Notes: generated by a model not told the origin, from the sequence alone. Shown: positions 43,705-52,686, counted from the stretch's first letter. The stretch: DNA of 64,000 nt from an uncultured Clostridia bacterium (GCA_947649615.1 CANSSG010000010.1:1-64000), one strand, 5' to 3'. Made by a program: numbers and translations.

Positions 43705-44307
43705 TCAGTCTCCTTCCACAATCGTATCCAATAAATTTTGGAAAAATCCGCGCATGTGTTCCCGGCAGGCCGCCCGGTCCTCCAACTGGTTTTCCAGGAG
43801 GAAGGTGCAGTGCCGTCCATACCAGCAATCCGGCTTCTGTGCCTGGACCCTGGCCTGGGCCTGGGCTTCCGGCAGGCCGTCCCGGGCCATGATGCGCTTT
43901 AACCGGAGGGCAGGCGGCGCGGTGACAGCCACCGTTGCGGCGCACAATTCCCCCATCCCGGATTCTATCAGATTAACCGCATCTATGGCAAGTCCTTTTT
44001 GTGAACATTTCCGAATTTTTTGTTCCACCGCTGCGGACATGGCGGGAAAGACGATGGCGTTGAGCTTCTCCAGCTCCTTTTTGTCGCTGAACACCCGCCC
44101 CGCCAGGGCGCGGCGGTCCAGTTCTCCGTCCGGCAGGAACACCGGCCCAAAGGCGCCGGTCAATTTTCGGCGAAGCCCCCCATCCGTGCGCAGGAGGTGG
44201 TAGTAGAGGGCGTCGCAGTCCACAATCTCAAACCCGAAGCCGGCCAAAACTTCCAGCGCGGTGGTTTTTCCCGCGCCGGTAGGGCCGGTCAGCCCGATAA
44301 CCGTCAC
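43705..44307 (-). CDS. coaE: Dephospho-CoA kinase
   Basis: A 200-residue kinase for the last step of coenzyme A synthesis. P-loop GPTGAGKT (8-15), the DCDALYYHLL acceptor site, and the lid region RLKRIMARDGLPEAQAQARV are seen. The start codon is GTG 44307, overlapping the stop of the upstream threonylcarbamoyl-AMP synthase gene by four bases (GTGA). The GGGGGGGATGG box lies within that gene. Confidence 0.9.
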   Translation of the reverse strand: MTVIGLTGPTGAGKTTALEVLAGFGFEIVDCDALYYHLLRTDGGLRRKLTGAFGPVFLPDGELDRRALAGRVFSDKKELEKLNAIVFPAMSAAVEQKIRKCSQKGLAIDAVNLIESGMGELCAATVAVTAPPALRLKRIMARDGLPEAQAQARVQAQKPDCWYGRHCTFLLENQLEDRAACREHMRGFFQNLLDTIVEGD

Positions 44308-45341
44308 AGCCCATCCCCCCCGACGTCCACCGCCTCCACCACATGGAATCCGGCGGCTTTTTTCAGCCGGTTGGCCACCGCCAGCCCCAGCCCGGCGTTA
44401 GCGGGACACTGGGCGAAAATCTCGGCGGCGTCCGTCCCATCGAAGGCCCGCAGCGCATCGAACACCCGTCTTGCCTGCTCCTCCGGGTCGCCTGCCGGGC
44501 CGATGGTTTCCACCACGCAGCCCGGGAACATATTTCTATATTCATCGAAGCAAATCACCCCCGTATGATCCCCCAGGTGGCGGCGGATATACCGGGCCGT
44601 CCGGCGGCTCTCCCCAGCCACCACCGTAACGGGGGCTTTGGGGGCATAGTGGCGGTATTTCATCCCTGGCGCTTTCGGCTTTTCCCCCGGCGCCAGCGGG
44701 GACAGCACCGCTTTATCAACGGACACCTCCCCCAGCACATCCCGCAGGGCTTCCAGGGGCAGGCCGCCGGGCCGCAAGAGCCTGGGCGGCTGGGCGGTAA
44801 GGTCGATAATGGTCGATTCCACCCCCACGCCGCACGGCCCGCCGTCCACAATGGCGTCGATCCGGCCATCCATGTCCTCCATCATATGGGCGGCGCAGGT
44901 AGGGCTGGGCCGCCCGGAGAGGTTGCCGCTGGGCGCGGCCACAGGGACGTTGGCGGCCCGGATGATTTCCAGCGTCACCGGATGCTTTGGACACCGCACC
45001 CCCACGGTATTCAGCCCGCAGGTCACAACATTGGGTACATGCTCCCGTCTCCGCAGGATCATGGTCAGCGGACCCGGCCAAAAGGCCTCCGCCAGCGCGT
45101 AAGCGGCGGAGGGGATGCTGCGGCAGTACAAATCCAGCCAGGAGGACCCGGGGACATGAAGGATCAGCGGGTTGTCCTGGGGCCTGCCCTTAGCGGCAAA
45201 GATACGCCGCACGGCGGCGGCGTTGAGGCCGTCCGCCCCCAGCCCATAGACGGTTTCGGTAGGGATGCCCAGCAAGCCGCCATTCCGGAGAATGGCGGCG
45301 GCGGCGTCAATATCCTGTTCCGACAGAAGCCTTGTTTTCAT
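44304..45341 (-). CDS. Threonylcarbamoyl-AMP synthase, Sua5 type
   Basis: A 345-residue enzyme that makes threonylcarbamoyl-AMP from Thr, bicarbonate and ATP for the t6A base of ANN-reading tRNAs. The YrdC domain (1-200) has GIPTETVYGLGADG, the KGRPQDNPLILHV motif and PSGNLSGRPSPT. A linker with YRHYAP and a C-terminal Sua5 domain (about 235-345) follow, so this is the long Sua5 form rather than the short TsaC. It starts one base after the GNAT gene stop and has a weak SD, so translational coupling is likely. Confidence 0.92.
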   Translation of the reverse strand: MKTRLLSEQDIDAAAAILRNGGLLGIPTETVYGLGADGLNAAAVRRIFAAKGRPQDNPLILHVPGSSWLDLYCRSIPSAAYALAEAFWPGPLTMILRRREHVPNVVTCGLNTVGVRCPKHPVTLEIIRAANVPVAAPSGNLSGRPSPTCAAHMMEDMDGRIDAIVDGGPCGVGVESTIIDLTAQPPRLLRPGGLPLEALRDVLGEVSVDKAVLSPLAPGEKPKAPGMKYRHYAPKAPVTVVAGESRRTARYIRRHLGDHTGVICFDEYRNMFPGCVVETIGPAGDPEEQARRVFDALRAFDGTDAAEIFAQCPANAGLGLAVANRLKKAAGFHVVEAVDVGGDGL

Positions 45342-45342
45342 C

Positions 45343-45798
45343 TCAGCGCTTCAGCTCCATCCGTGTGAAATCGTAAATCCCTCCATTAGTGGACACCTTG
45401 GCGGTCCCGGTTTTGACAAAGCCCGCCCGTTCATATACCTTGATGGCCCGTTGATTAAAGGACGCGACATCCATCCGGATTTTTTCAAACGCATAGTTTT
45501 CCCGCACAAACCGGAGGATTTCCGCCAGAAAGGCCCCGCCGTTCCCCAGCCCCGTCAGATCCGGGCGCAGGCCAAGGCCAATCTCAATGTCCGCCCCCGC
45601 CTGCTCCACGCAGAAAAATCCCATCAGGCCGTCTCCGCTGAAGACGGAAAAATACCTGTCTCCCCGCTTCTCCGCCGTTACGATTTCCGCATAATCCTCC
45701 GGGTCCGCCGTCATGTCGTAAAAGGCATACGCACCGCCGTATTTCCAGCGGTCCGCAATTTCGGCAGCTTCAGGCTGGCGCATTTTTTTGATTTGCAT
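45343..45798 (-). CDS. GNAT-family N-acetyltransferase
   Basis: A 151-residue acetyltransferase. The acetyl-CoA site is degenerate but visible in DLTGLGNGGAFLAEIL and the C-terminal signature VASFNQRAIKVYERAGFVK is good. The substrate is unknown. ATG 45798 is taken as start with AGAGGTGG upstream; an in-frame GTG at 45807 overlaps that box. It lies between prfA and the Sua5 gene. RimI-like partners are common beside t6A genes, but this one is not clearly RimI. Confidence 0.85.
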   Translation of the reverse strand: MQIKKMRQPEAAEIADRWKYGGAYAFYDMTADPEDYAEIVTAEKRGDRYFSVFSGDGLMGFFCVEQAGADIEIGLGLRPDLTGLGNGGAFLAEILRFVRENYAFEKIRMDVASFNQRAIKVYERAGFVKTGTAKVSTNGGIYDFTRMELKR

Positions 45799-45812
45799 CC
45801 TGTCCACCTCTT

Positions 45813-46883
45813 TTACTGTTCCCCCGCCTCCGCCAGCTTCGCCGCCTGCCCGGCGGTAGTCAGCGCGTCGATGATCGGGTCAAGCCCCCCGTTAATGACG
45901 GCGTCAATGGCGAAGTTTTTGACGTCGCCGGTCAGCCGGTGGTCGGTGACCCGTCCCTGGGGGAAGTTATACGTGCGGATTCGTTCCGACCGGTCTCCGG
46001 ACCCCACCTGGCTGCGCCGCTGGGCGGCGATCGCGGCGTTCTGCTTTTCCAGTTCCGCTTCGTAGAGCCGGGAACGCAAAATTTTCATTGCCCGGTCTTT
46101 ATTTTTGTACTGGCTGCGCTCATCCTGGCATTCCACCACCACGCCGGTCGGCAGGTGGGTAATCCGGATAGCGGATTCCGTCTTATTGATGTGCTGCCCT
46201 CCCGCGCCGGAGGAGCGGAAGGTATCAATTTTCAAATCCCCCGGGTCGATCTGGAAATCCACTTCCTCCGCTTCCGGCAGCACGGCCACGGTAGCGGCAG
46301 AAGTCTGTATCCGTCCGGAGGATTCCGTCACAGGCACCCGCTGAACCCGGTGGGCGCCGCTTTCATACTTGAGACGGGACCAGGCCCCCTCGCCTTCCAC
46401 AATGAACTCGATGGTTTTCACGCCGCCCAATTCGGTCTCGCTGCGGCTGGTGACTTCCAGCTTCCACCCCCGGCTTTCCACGTACATGGCATACATGCGG
46501 AATAAATCCGCCGCAAACAGCATGGCCTCTTCCCCGCCCACGCCGCCGCGGATTTCCATTACCACATTTTTCCCATCATTGGGGTCGCGGGGCAGCAGGA
46601 GTATTTTCATTTCCTCTTGCAGGCGTTCCATCTCTTCCCGCGCGTCCCGCAGTTCTTCCTGGGCCATTTCCTTCAAATCCGGGTCGCTGAGAAGTTCCTG
46701 GGCGCCGTCAAACCGGGCCTGGGCAGCGCGGTAAGCGCGATAGGCTTCCGCCACCGGCTCCAATTCCTTCTGCTCCCTGGTCAGGCGGCGGAGCAGGTCC
46801 GGGTCGGCGTAGGTCGCGGGGTCTTCCATCTGGCTGACGATAGCTTCCAAGCGGTTGGAAACCGCTTGCAGTTTATCCATCAT
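45813..46883 (-). CDS. prfA: Peptide chain release factor 1
   Basis: The 356-residue factor that ends translation at UAA and UAG. The codon-recognition tripeptide PVT is in QRVPVTESSGR and the catalytic GGQ in SGAGGQHINKTESA. The length is normal. The start at ATG 46883 overlaps the stop of the flavodoxin gene (ATGA). The prmC methylase gene that usually adjoins prfA is not present here. Confidence 0.96.
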   Translation of the reverse strand: MMDKLQAVSNRLEAIVSQMEDPATYADPDLLRRLTREQKELEPVAEAYRAYRAAQARFDGAQELLSDPDLKEMAQEELRDAREEMERLQEEMKILLLPRDPNDGKNVVMEIRGGVGGEEAMLFAADLFRMYAMYVESRGWKLEVTSRSETELGGVKTIEFIVEGEGAWSRLKYESGAHRVQRVPVTESSGRIQTSAATVAVLPEAEEVDFQIDPGDLKIDTFRSSGAGGQHINKTESAIRITHLPTGVVVECQDERSQYKNKDRAMKILRSRLYEAELEKQNAAIAAQRRSQVGSGDRSERIRTYNFPQGRVTDHRLTGDVKNFAIDAVINGGLDPIIDALTTAGQAAKLAEAGEQ

Positions 46884-47377
46884 GGCTTGCTTTCCCCCTT
46901 TCCTGCGCCCCGGACGCTGGCAAGGAATTCATCCCGCCAGAAGGTGGAGCCTACCGTATTGGGCCGGATGCTGACGGCCGACACCCTGGGCGTACGGACA
47001 TATAAGTCCATTTGATCGAACACCTCCTCATAGCGGAGGTCGCTGCTGCGGGTGACGACATAGGCCGTTTTCCGCAGCCGTTCACCGTACTCCATCAAAA
47101 AGCTTCTCACGGGAGCGGAGCAGCGCCCCGCCCACACGGGCGTCCCAATAATTACCAGGTCGTAAGCTTCAATAGGGATGGCGGTTTTTAGGGGCTTCAC
47201 CGGCGTAAGGCGGCGGGACACCGCCTGCATTCCGCTGCGGAACCAGCCGGTTATTCCGCCCCGCTCGATTCCGTCGTCCAATTTCACCGCTTCACATTTT
47301 AATTCGGCCGCGATTTCACGGATTAATTTTTCTGTATTCCCAGTCCTGCTATAATAAACACAAAGCGTATATGGCAT
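46880..47377 (-). CDS. Flavodoxin-family protein
   Basis: A 165-residue flavodoxin-fold protein: the FMN phosphate loop VYYSRTGNTEKLIREIA at the N-terminus and IIGTPVWAGRCSAPVRSFL in the middle. It probably carries electrons or reduces a quinone. ATG 47377 follows AAAGGGACAGAG. The MITE copy at 47432-47592 ends 54 bp upstream and points a TTGACA -35 box at this gene, which may now drive it. Confidence 0.85.
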   Translation of the reverse strand: MPYTLCVYYSRTGNTEKLIREIAAELKCEAVKLDDGIERGGITGWFRSGMQAVSRRLTPVKPLKTAIPIEAYDLVIIGTPVWAGRCSAPVRSFLMEYGERLRKTAYVVTRSSDLRYEEVFDQMDLYVRTPRVSAVSIRPNTVGSTFWRDEFLASVRGAGKGESKP

Positions 47378-47431
47378 ACTCTGTCCCTTTCTTTCTTTGC
47401 CGTCTCCGGCGGCAGGGGCGTTTTTTCTCTA

Positions 47432-47592
47432 AGGCGTGTTTGAAAAATGTCAAAACGCCCAAAGGGCGGATCTTTTTCCGCTGTACAGCGTTAAAAAATC
47501 TTGAAATACACAAAGTATTCCTACGATTTTTTGCCTTGTCCATCGAAAAAATCTCTCGCTTTTGGTCATTCCGCCATTTATCAAACAAGCCC
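47432..47592 (-). mobile_element. 161-bp MITE-like element, copy 1
   Basis: Read on the minus strand it runs from GGGCTTGTTTGATAAATGGC to CATTTTTCAAACACGCCT. The ends are inverted repeats of about 22 bp with few mismatches. The left flank is TA, the right flank TC. It differs from copy 2 at only about four positions. It has no transposase and is non-coding. Confidence 0.85.
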
Positions 47593-47636
47593 TCCGGCCC
47601 GGGGGCGGACGCTGGGGATTGGCGGGCCGCATTTCT

Positions 47637-48386
47637 TTAAAAAACCAACTCCGCCGCCGCGCCAAAGGCTTCCCGCACATAATAATTCACTGTCAACAGC
47701 CAATATTTCTCCGGCATACGCGCCGCCACGGGGACCATATTGCCTTCCATATACAGCGACGCTCTTGCAAGGTGGTAATCACTGGACGCCACCGCAATGC
47801 CGTCCCCGGCATCCACGCCTCTCTCCGCCAGCAATTCCAGCGAGTAGCGCAGATTTTCCCGCGTATTGTCCGCCTGTTCTTCCAGAACGATCCGGCCAGG
47901 CTCTATCCCCCGTTCCATCAGCCAATCCGCCATACACCGGGCTTCGCTGATTTCCTCGTTTGGACCCTGGGAGCCGGAAACCACAATCGGAATATCCGGC
48001 CTATGCTGCACGTAATCGAAGGCCGCGTCCAGCCGCGTCCGGAGGCTAAGGGACGGTTCCGTCCCATTGACGCCCGCGCCCAGCACAATAACCGCCGCCA
48101 CCGGCGTCTCCCAGTCCGTCCGCGCCCAGGAGACGACCCAGGCCTCCAGCACAAGGAAAAATGCAAACCCAGCCGCTAACAGGATTAGAAAAACCCTCCT
48201 GAGCCAAAGAGCCAAGCGGTGGTTTTCTTTCCACCGGGTCAGCAGGGCGAAAATCACTAGTGCCGCCGAGGCGCACCACAACAGGAACCCAGTGAAGCGC
48301 ACCGCCGTGAATACGAACAGCATCAACGCGCCAAGGAGCAGGCTGAACAAGGCGAGGAAATAACAGATTCCTTCGATTTTCTTCAC
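47637..48386 (-). CDS. DUF218/YdcF-family membrane protein
   Basis: A 249-residue protein with three N-terminal membrane segments (to about residue 85), then an extracytoplasmic DUF218 domain: VIVLGAGVNG, IVVSGSQGPNEEISEARCMA, RIVLEEQADNTRENL and ASSDYHLARASLYM. Related SanA/YdcF proteins affect the envelope barrier, but the activity is unknown. The GTG start at 48386 overlaps the stop of the ABC-F gene (GTGA), so the pair is coupled. Confidence 0.88.
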   Translation of the reverse strand: MKKIEGICYFLALFSLLLGALMLFVFTAVRFTGFLLWCASAALVIFALLTRWKENHRLALWLRRVFLILLAAGFAFFLVLEAWVVSWARTDWETPVAAVIVLGAGVNGTEPSLSLRTRLDAAFDYVQHRPDIPIVVSGSQGPNEEISEARCMADWLMERGIEPGRIVLEEQADNTRENLRYSLELLAERGVDAGDGIAVASSDYHLARASLYMEGNMVPVAARMPEKYWLLTVNYYVREAFGAAAELVF

Positions 48387-50284
48387 ACCTCGGCCTCCCC
48401 GGCCAGCTTTTCCCAGCGTTCCATCAGTTCCAGCAGCTTCCCATCCAGCGATTCCTTCCTGGCATACGCTTCACTGTACTTCTCATAATCGCAGGCGTTG
48501 GCTTCCATTTCGGCTTCCGCCGCCTTGATCTCCGCTTCCAGCTTTTCCATATCCCGCTCGCAAATCGTAAGCTGCTTGCGGGCATTCTGCTGCGCCCGGC
48601 CCCCCTTCGGCGCAGGCTTAGGCTTACCATCCTTTTTCTCCTGCTTCGGCTGGGCCGCGGCCAAGGCCTTTTCCCGCTCCTTAATCTCCCGATACCGCGC
48701 AAAGGGTACCGGATAGTCGGTAATCACCCCGTTTTCCAGTTCCCAAATCCGGGTAGCGAAGCGGTTGATAAAGTACCGGTCATGGCTGACGAACAGCAGC
48801 GCGCCTTCATAAGCCTCCACCGCTTCCTCGATCCACTCCCTGCTGGCAATATCCAGATGGTTCGTCGGCTCGTCCAGGACTAAAAGGTTGATCTCTTCAT
48901 CCATCAGCATGCACAGCCTCAGCCGGCTCTGCTCGCCGCCGGAGAGGACGGACACGGATTTAAACACGTCCTCCCCCCGGAAATTAAAAGCCCCCAGCCT
49001 GTCCCGGGCGGTCTGGGTGGTCATGCCGCGCTTCGCGTAAAGCATCGTATCCACCAGGCTGCGGTGTGGGTTATCGAAGTGGATAATCTGGGGCAGATAG
49101 GCGGTACGGACCGTCGGCCCGAAGCGGACGCCGCCTTCATCCGGCATTTCCTCGCCCATAAGGATTTTCAAGAGGGTGGACTTCCCCGTCCCGTTGTCGC
49201 CAATAAGGGCAATCCGCTCGCCCCCCTCCACCAGGAGGTTCAGGCCATGGAACAGCGTCCGTTCGGCAAAGGATTTCTCCAGACCCTTGATATGCAGGAC
49301 CTCATCGCCCAAGAACTCTTTTTCCCCGAACTTCTGCGTCATCGCCTTGGCCTTGGACGGCTTTTCCGTCTGCCGGATGCGCTCAATGCGGCGCTCCATG
49401 GAGAAGGCCCGCTTATGGAGCTTGTCGGCGCCCATAAAGGCCCACAGATGCAGCTTGTCGGCCGCTTCCTGTAGCTGCTTGATTTTCGCCTGTTCCTTCT
49501 CGTATTGCTTCAAGCGCTCCTGATAGCGCCGTTCCTTTTCGATTGCGTAGAAGGTATAATTTCCGGGATAAAACTCCGCCTTGCCGTCCAGAATTTCAAT
49601 GACCCTGGTAATGGTTCTATCCAAGAAGTACCGGTCATGGCTGATAGCCACCACGGTGCCTTTAAACCGCCGCACGTAGTCCTCCAGCCACTCAACGGCA
49701 TGGAGGTCCAAGTGGTTCGTCGGCTCATCCAGGAGCAGGATATCTGTGTCCTCCAAGATCAGCCGCCCCAGGTTCACCCTCGTTTTTTCCCCGCCGGAGA
49801 GGCTGTCAAACAATTGGGCGCGCATTTCCGGAGGAATCGACAACCCGTTCGCCACCTTGCTCACGGCGGTATCGGTATCGTAGCCGCCGATCCCCTCGAA
49901 CTTAGCGGACAGCTCCCCATACCGGCGTAGGGTCTGTTCGCTGGTATCGCCCGCCGCCATGGCGGCAGCCAACCGCTCCATTTCCGCAGCAAGCTTTTGG
50001 TGCCTGGCGAAAGCGGTTTGGAGGACGTCGCCGACAGTGAACCCCTCCGGATAGACAGGGATTTGGGAGATCAAGCCGATGCGGCTGTTTTTTGCCACCA
50101 CGACGCTCCCCTCGTCGGCGTCCAACTCCCCGGTCAGGATTTTAAAGAGGGTCGATTTCCCGGCGCCATTCCGGCCCAGCAGGCCGACGCGCTCTCCGCT
50201 TTCCACCTGGAAGGTAATGCCATCCAGAATATTATTTCCTATTTCAAAGGATTTTTTAATACCACTAACACTAATTTCAATCAT
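48383..50284 (-). CDS. ABC-F family ATPase (Uup-like)
   Basis: A 633-residue cytoplasmic protein with two ABC domains and no membrane domain. Domain 1: GRNGAGKS, LSGGEKTR, LLLDEPTNHLD. Domain 2: GDNGTGKS, LSGGEQSR, LVLDEPTNHLD. The P-site linker lies about 240-310. A C-terminal Lys-rich coiled coil (about 540-633) is of the Uup type, so it probably acts on the ribosome or on DNA. The ribosome-binding site is weak (no clear SD before ATG 50284). Confidence 0.92.
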   Translation of the reverse strand: MIEISVSGIKKSFEIGNNILDGITFQVESGERVGLLGRNGAGKSTLFKILTGELDADEGSVVVAKNSRIGLISQIPVYPEGFTVGDVLQTAFARHQKLAAEMERLAAAMAAGDTSEQTLRRYGELSAKFEGIGGYDTDTAVSKVANGLSIPPEMRAQLFDSLSGGEKTRVNLGRLILEDTDILLLDEPTNHLDLHAVEWLEDYVRRFKGTVVAISHDRYFLDRTITRVIEILDGKAEFYPGNYTFYAIEKERRYQERLKQYEKEQAKIKQLQEAADKLHLWAFMGADKLHKRAFSMERRIERIRQTEKPSKAKAMTQKFGEKEFLGDEVLHIKGLEKSFAERTLFHGLNLLVEGGERIALIGDNGTGKSTLLKILMGEEMPDEGGVRFGPTVRTAYLPQIIHFDNPHRSLVDTMLYAKRGMTTQTARDRLGAFNFRGEDVFKSVSVLSGGEQSRLRLCMLMDEEINLLVLDEPTNHLDIASREWIEEAVEAYEGALLFVSHDRYFINRFATRIWELENGVITDYPVPFARYREIKEREKALAAAQPKQEKKDGKPKPAPKGGRAQQNARKQLTICERDMEKLEAEIKAAEAEMEANACDYEKYSEAYARKESLDGKLLELMERWEKLAGEAEV

Positions 50285-50376
50285 TTTCGTATTATCTGCC
50301 GCCGCCGCGCGGCGGCGCTCGCTTTTTCTTCGTTGATAGGGTTCCCTCCCCCTGGGGGGTGCGGCCAGGCCTGCTG

Positions 50377-51753
50377 TTAAAACGCGTACCCCCTGAGGAA
50401 ATCGGCCATCAGGTCAAACCGCCCGAAAAAGTGGGACGCTTTAATCAGGAGCGCATCTCCCGGGGCAAAAAGGTCCAGTAAATCAGCCTTAACCGCCTCG
50501 CGGTCGGGGTACCAGCGAACCTCGGCGCAGCCCGCCGCCTGTGCGGCGGGAACCATATACTCCTTGCTCCGGGGTCCTACCGCCAGCAGGATGTCGATGC
50601 CAAGCTGGCCCACCAGTTCCCCCACCGACTGGTGTCCGGACGCCTCCGCCGTACCCAGTTCCGTCATATCCCCCAGCATGGCAATCCGTTTTCCGCCCTT
50701 GTGCTGCGACAAGATCACCACATCCGCCCGGACAGAACGGGGATTTGCATTATAGCTGTCGTTAATCATAACCCGGTTGCCGGGAAGCCGCTCAACCCGC
50801 AGGCGGTTGTCCGCCGGGACATAGGATTCCACGCCCTGGACGATTTCCTCCCTGGTCAGCCCCAGACGCTCCGCCGCCGCCACCGCCAGGGAAGCCAGCG
50901 CCGCCATATGCACGCCCGGCGCGGGAATCATCATCGGATAGCTGTCCTGTTCCGTGACAATGGTACACCGTACGCCCTCCAGCCCCAAGTCCTCCAGTTC
51001 CGCAATACGCACCGCGCAGCCGTCGGAGCGGCCGCACCGGACCGTCTCACAGCGCAAATCCAAGGTATTCAGCAAAACGTCGTCGCCGTTGAGAATAGCC
51101 GCGCCGCCGGGCCGGAGGTTCTCAAAAATCTCCGACTTTGCCTTTAAAATATCCTCCCTGCTGCCGAAGTGGGAGAGATGCACGTCATCAATAATGGTAA
51201 TGACCGCCACATCCGGGCGGATGGCCTGGCCTAAGTAACGGATTTGCCCGAATTCATCCATACCGGTCTCAATAACCGCCGCTTCATGCTCCGGCTCCAG
51301 GGACAGCAGCGTCAGCGGCGCGCCAATGTCGCCATTGAGGTTCCCCGGCGTTTTCAGCGTCTCATACCGCTGGGACAGTACGCCCGCCAGCAGTTCTTTA
51401 AAGGTGGTCTTCCCCATACTGCCGGTAATTTGGACGACGGGGATGTCAAATTGGTTCCGGTGCCACGCCGCCCAGTCCCGTAGGGCGCGTTTCGTATCCT
51501 CCACCAGAATATAGGCCTTATCCTCCCGGACATTTTTGGGCAGCCTGGTGCAAAAGCATCCCGCCGCGCCTTTGTCCAAGGCCATGTCGATATAGTCGTG
51601 TCCGTCAAACCGCTCCCCCGCCAGGGGTACGAACCACGCGCCTGGCGCAATGGTCCGGCTGTCGGTAGAGACGGCGGAAATCACGGTCCCCTCTTCGCCA
51701 AACAATACACCCTGCACGGCGGCGCAGATTTGAGCGGTGGTCATGGGTTTCAT
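50377..51753 (-). CDS. murF: UDP-MurNAc-tripeptide-D-Ala-D-Ala ligase
   Basis: The 458-residue ligase that adds D-Ala-D-Ala to the peptidoglycan precursor. ATP loop ITGSMGKTTFKELLAGVL, the NLNGDIGAPLTLL segment, ETGMDEFGQIRYL, and the C-terminal MINDSYNANPRSV motif are all present. Start ATG 51753 follows TTAGGAGGAACC. It follows the ParB-like gene on the same strand with 12 bp between. Confidence 0.95.
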   Translation of the reverse strand: MKPMTTAQICAAVQGVLFGEEGTVISAVSTDSRTIAPGAWFVPLAGERFDGHDYIDMALDKGAAGCFCTRLPKNVREDKAYILVEDTKRALRDWAAWHRNQFDIPVVQITGSMGKTTFKELLAGVLSQRYETLKTPGNLNGDIGAPLTLLSLEPEHEAAVIETGMDEFGQIRYLGQAIRPDVAVITIIDDVHLSHFGSREDILKAKSEIFENLRPGGAAILNGDDVLLNTLDLRCETVRCGRSDGCAVRIAELEDLGLEGVRCTIVTEQDSYPMMIPAPGVHMAALASLAVAAAERLGLTREEIVQGVESYVPADNRLRVERLPGNRVMINDSYNANPRSVRADVVILSQHKGGKRIAMLGDMTELGTAEASGHQSVGELVGQLGIDILLAVGPRSKEYMVPAAQAAGCAEVRWYPDREAVKADLLDLFAPGDALLIKASHFFGRFDLMADFLRGYAF

Positions 51754-51765
51754 AGGCGGTTCCTC

Positions 51766-52407
51766 CTAATCTGAAGTTTCCTCGCGGGCGGCAAAATAGG
51801 CGTTGCACCAATCATGCCATTTTTCCTTCTGCTCCTCCGGGCTGTAGAGGGCCAGGTCGCGGATATGGAAGATCATCCGTTTTTGGGCTTCCCGGACGAT
51901 CCCCAGCAGGCTCTCCCGCATTTCAGGGCCAAGCCCGCCCTCAAAAATCATCGCCGTACGAAGCCCCCGCCGCCAAGCCTCGAACAGCCGGGTATGTCCG
52001 TCCAACACGCACACGCCCCCCTCCGGCAGCGGCATCACCGGAATAACCAGATCGGCGGCATTTTGTATAAAATGCCCCACGGCGGCGCACTTTTCCCGGT
52101 CCACAGAGAACTGCGAGGGTTGGAGGGCGTCGATTGCCACTTCCCGCCTTTCCACGGCGGGGAACCGGCGAAGGCAGCGGCCCATTTCATCATAAAAGAC
52201 GGTAATATGTTCCGCGTTAAAGCGGAACATATCCAACAACGCATCCAAATCCGCCTGGTCCATAGCCGGCGCGGAGAGGACTGCCTCCTCGCCGGAAACA
52301 ATGCGGAAAAAGCAGAGCGCGCCGTCCGCCAGATACGCGCCGTGCTGATAAAGGACTTCCTGGGGGAAGCGTGGGTCGTCATACGCGTGGATACGCTGGA
52401 TATCCAT
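51766..52407 (-). CDS. Hypothetical protein with ParB/sulfiredoxin-like motif
   Basis: A 213-residue protein without membrane segments. VCVLDGHTRLFEAWRRGLRTAMIF resembles (in its core) the DGHHRL box of ParB/sulfiredoxin folds, and LQPSQFSVDREKCAAVGHFI lies where the preceding strand is expected. The first 110 residues match nothing I know. Start is ATG 52407 after GAAGGAGATT; the longer frame to 52533 lies in the neighbouring MITE. It precedes murF by 12 bp, but a cell-wall role is only guilt by association. Confidence 0.65.
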   Translation of the reverse strand: MDIQRIHAYDDPRFPQEVLYQHGAYLADGALCFFRIVSGEEAVLSAPAMDQADLDALLDMFRFNAEHITVFYDEMGRCLRRFPAVERREVAIDALQPSQFSVDREKCAAVGHFIQNAADLVIPVMPLPEGGVCVLDGHTRLFEAWRRGLRTAMIFEGGLGPEMRESLLGIVREAQKRMIFHIRDLALYSPEEQKEKWHDWCNAYFAAREETSD

Positions 52408-52441
52408 AGGAATCTCCTTCCAGACAGTACTTTTCACATTA

Positions 52442-52602
52442 GGGCTTGTTTGATAAATGGCGGAATGACCAAAAGCGAGAGATTTTTTCGATGGACAAGG
52501 CAAAAAATCGCAGGAATACTTTGTGTATTTCAAGATTTTTTAACGCTGTACAGCGGAAAAAGATCCGCTCTTTGGGTGTTTTGACATTTTTCAAACACGC
52601 CC
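52442..52602 (+). mobile_element. 161-bp MITE-like element, copy 2
   Basis: Same length and nearly the same sequence as copy 1, in the opposite orientation, with TA on both flanks. Inside are an AT-rich stem (GATTTTTT / AAAAAATC) and CGCTGTACAGCG. It separates the ParB-like gene from hsp20. Confidence 0.9.
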
Positions 52603-52608
52603 TAATAT
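52581..52608 (+). promoter_or_regulatory. MITE-derived promoter facing hsp20
   Basis: TTGACA (52581-52586) lies inside the MITE; after 16 bp the target TA begins TAATAT (52603-52608). The transcript would start about 45 bp before the CIRCE operator. A second native promoter cannot be excluded. Confidence 0.55.
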
Positions 52609-52659
52609 ACGATTATAGTATAGCATACGCCTCTGGAAATTACAACCGGTCTGCAAATT

Positions 52660-52686
52660 TTAGCACTCGTATCACGCAAGTGCTAA
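52660..52686. promoter_or_regulatory. CIRCE operator upstream of hsp20
   Basis: TTAGCACTC-N9-AAGTGCTAA (52660-52668 and 52678-52686), one base off the perfect HrcA operator, with extra TTTT/AAAA pairing outside the arms. Confidence 0.92.

Noticed and set aside
50285-50376. Terminator in the gap after murF from a GCCGCCGC/GCGGCGGC palindrome
   Set aside because: Only the plus strand has a T-run behind it and no plus-strand gene ends there; on the murF strand no T-run follows, so murF may read into the ABC-F gene.
47449-52533. Short open frames inside the MITE copies (for example MKYTKYSCDFLPCPSKK)
   Set aside because: They recur only because the repeat recurs; no SD box, and the frames run differently at their ends. 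The element is best treated as non-coding.
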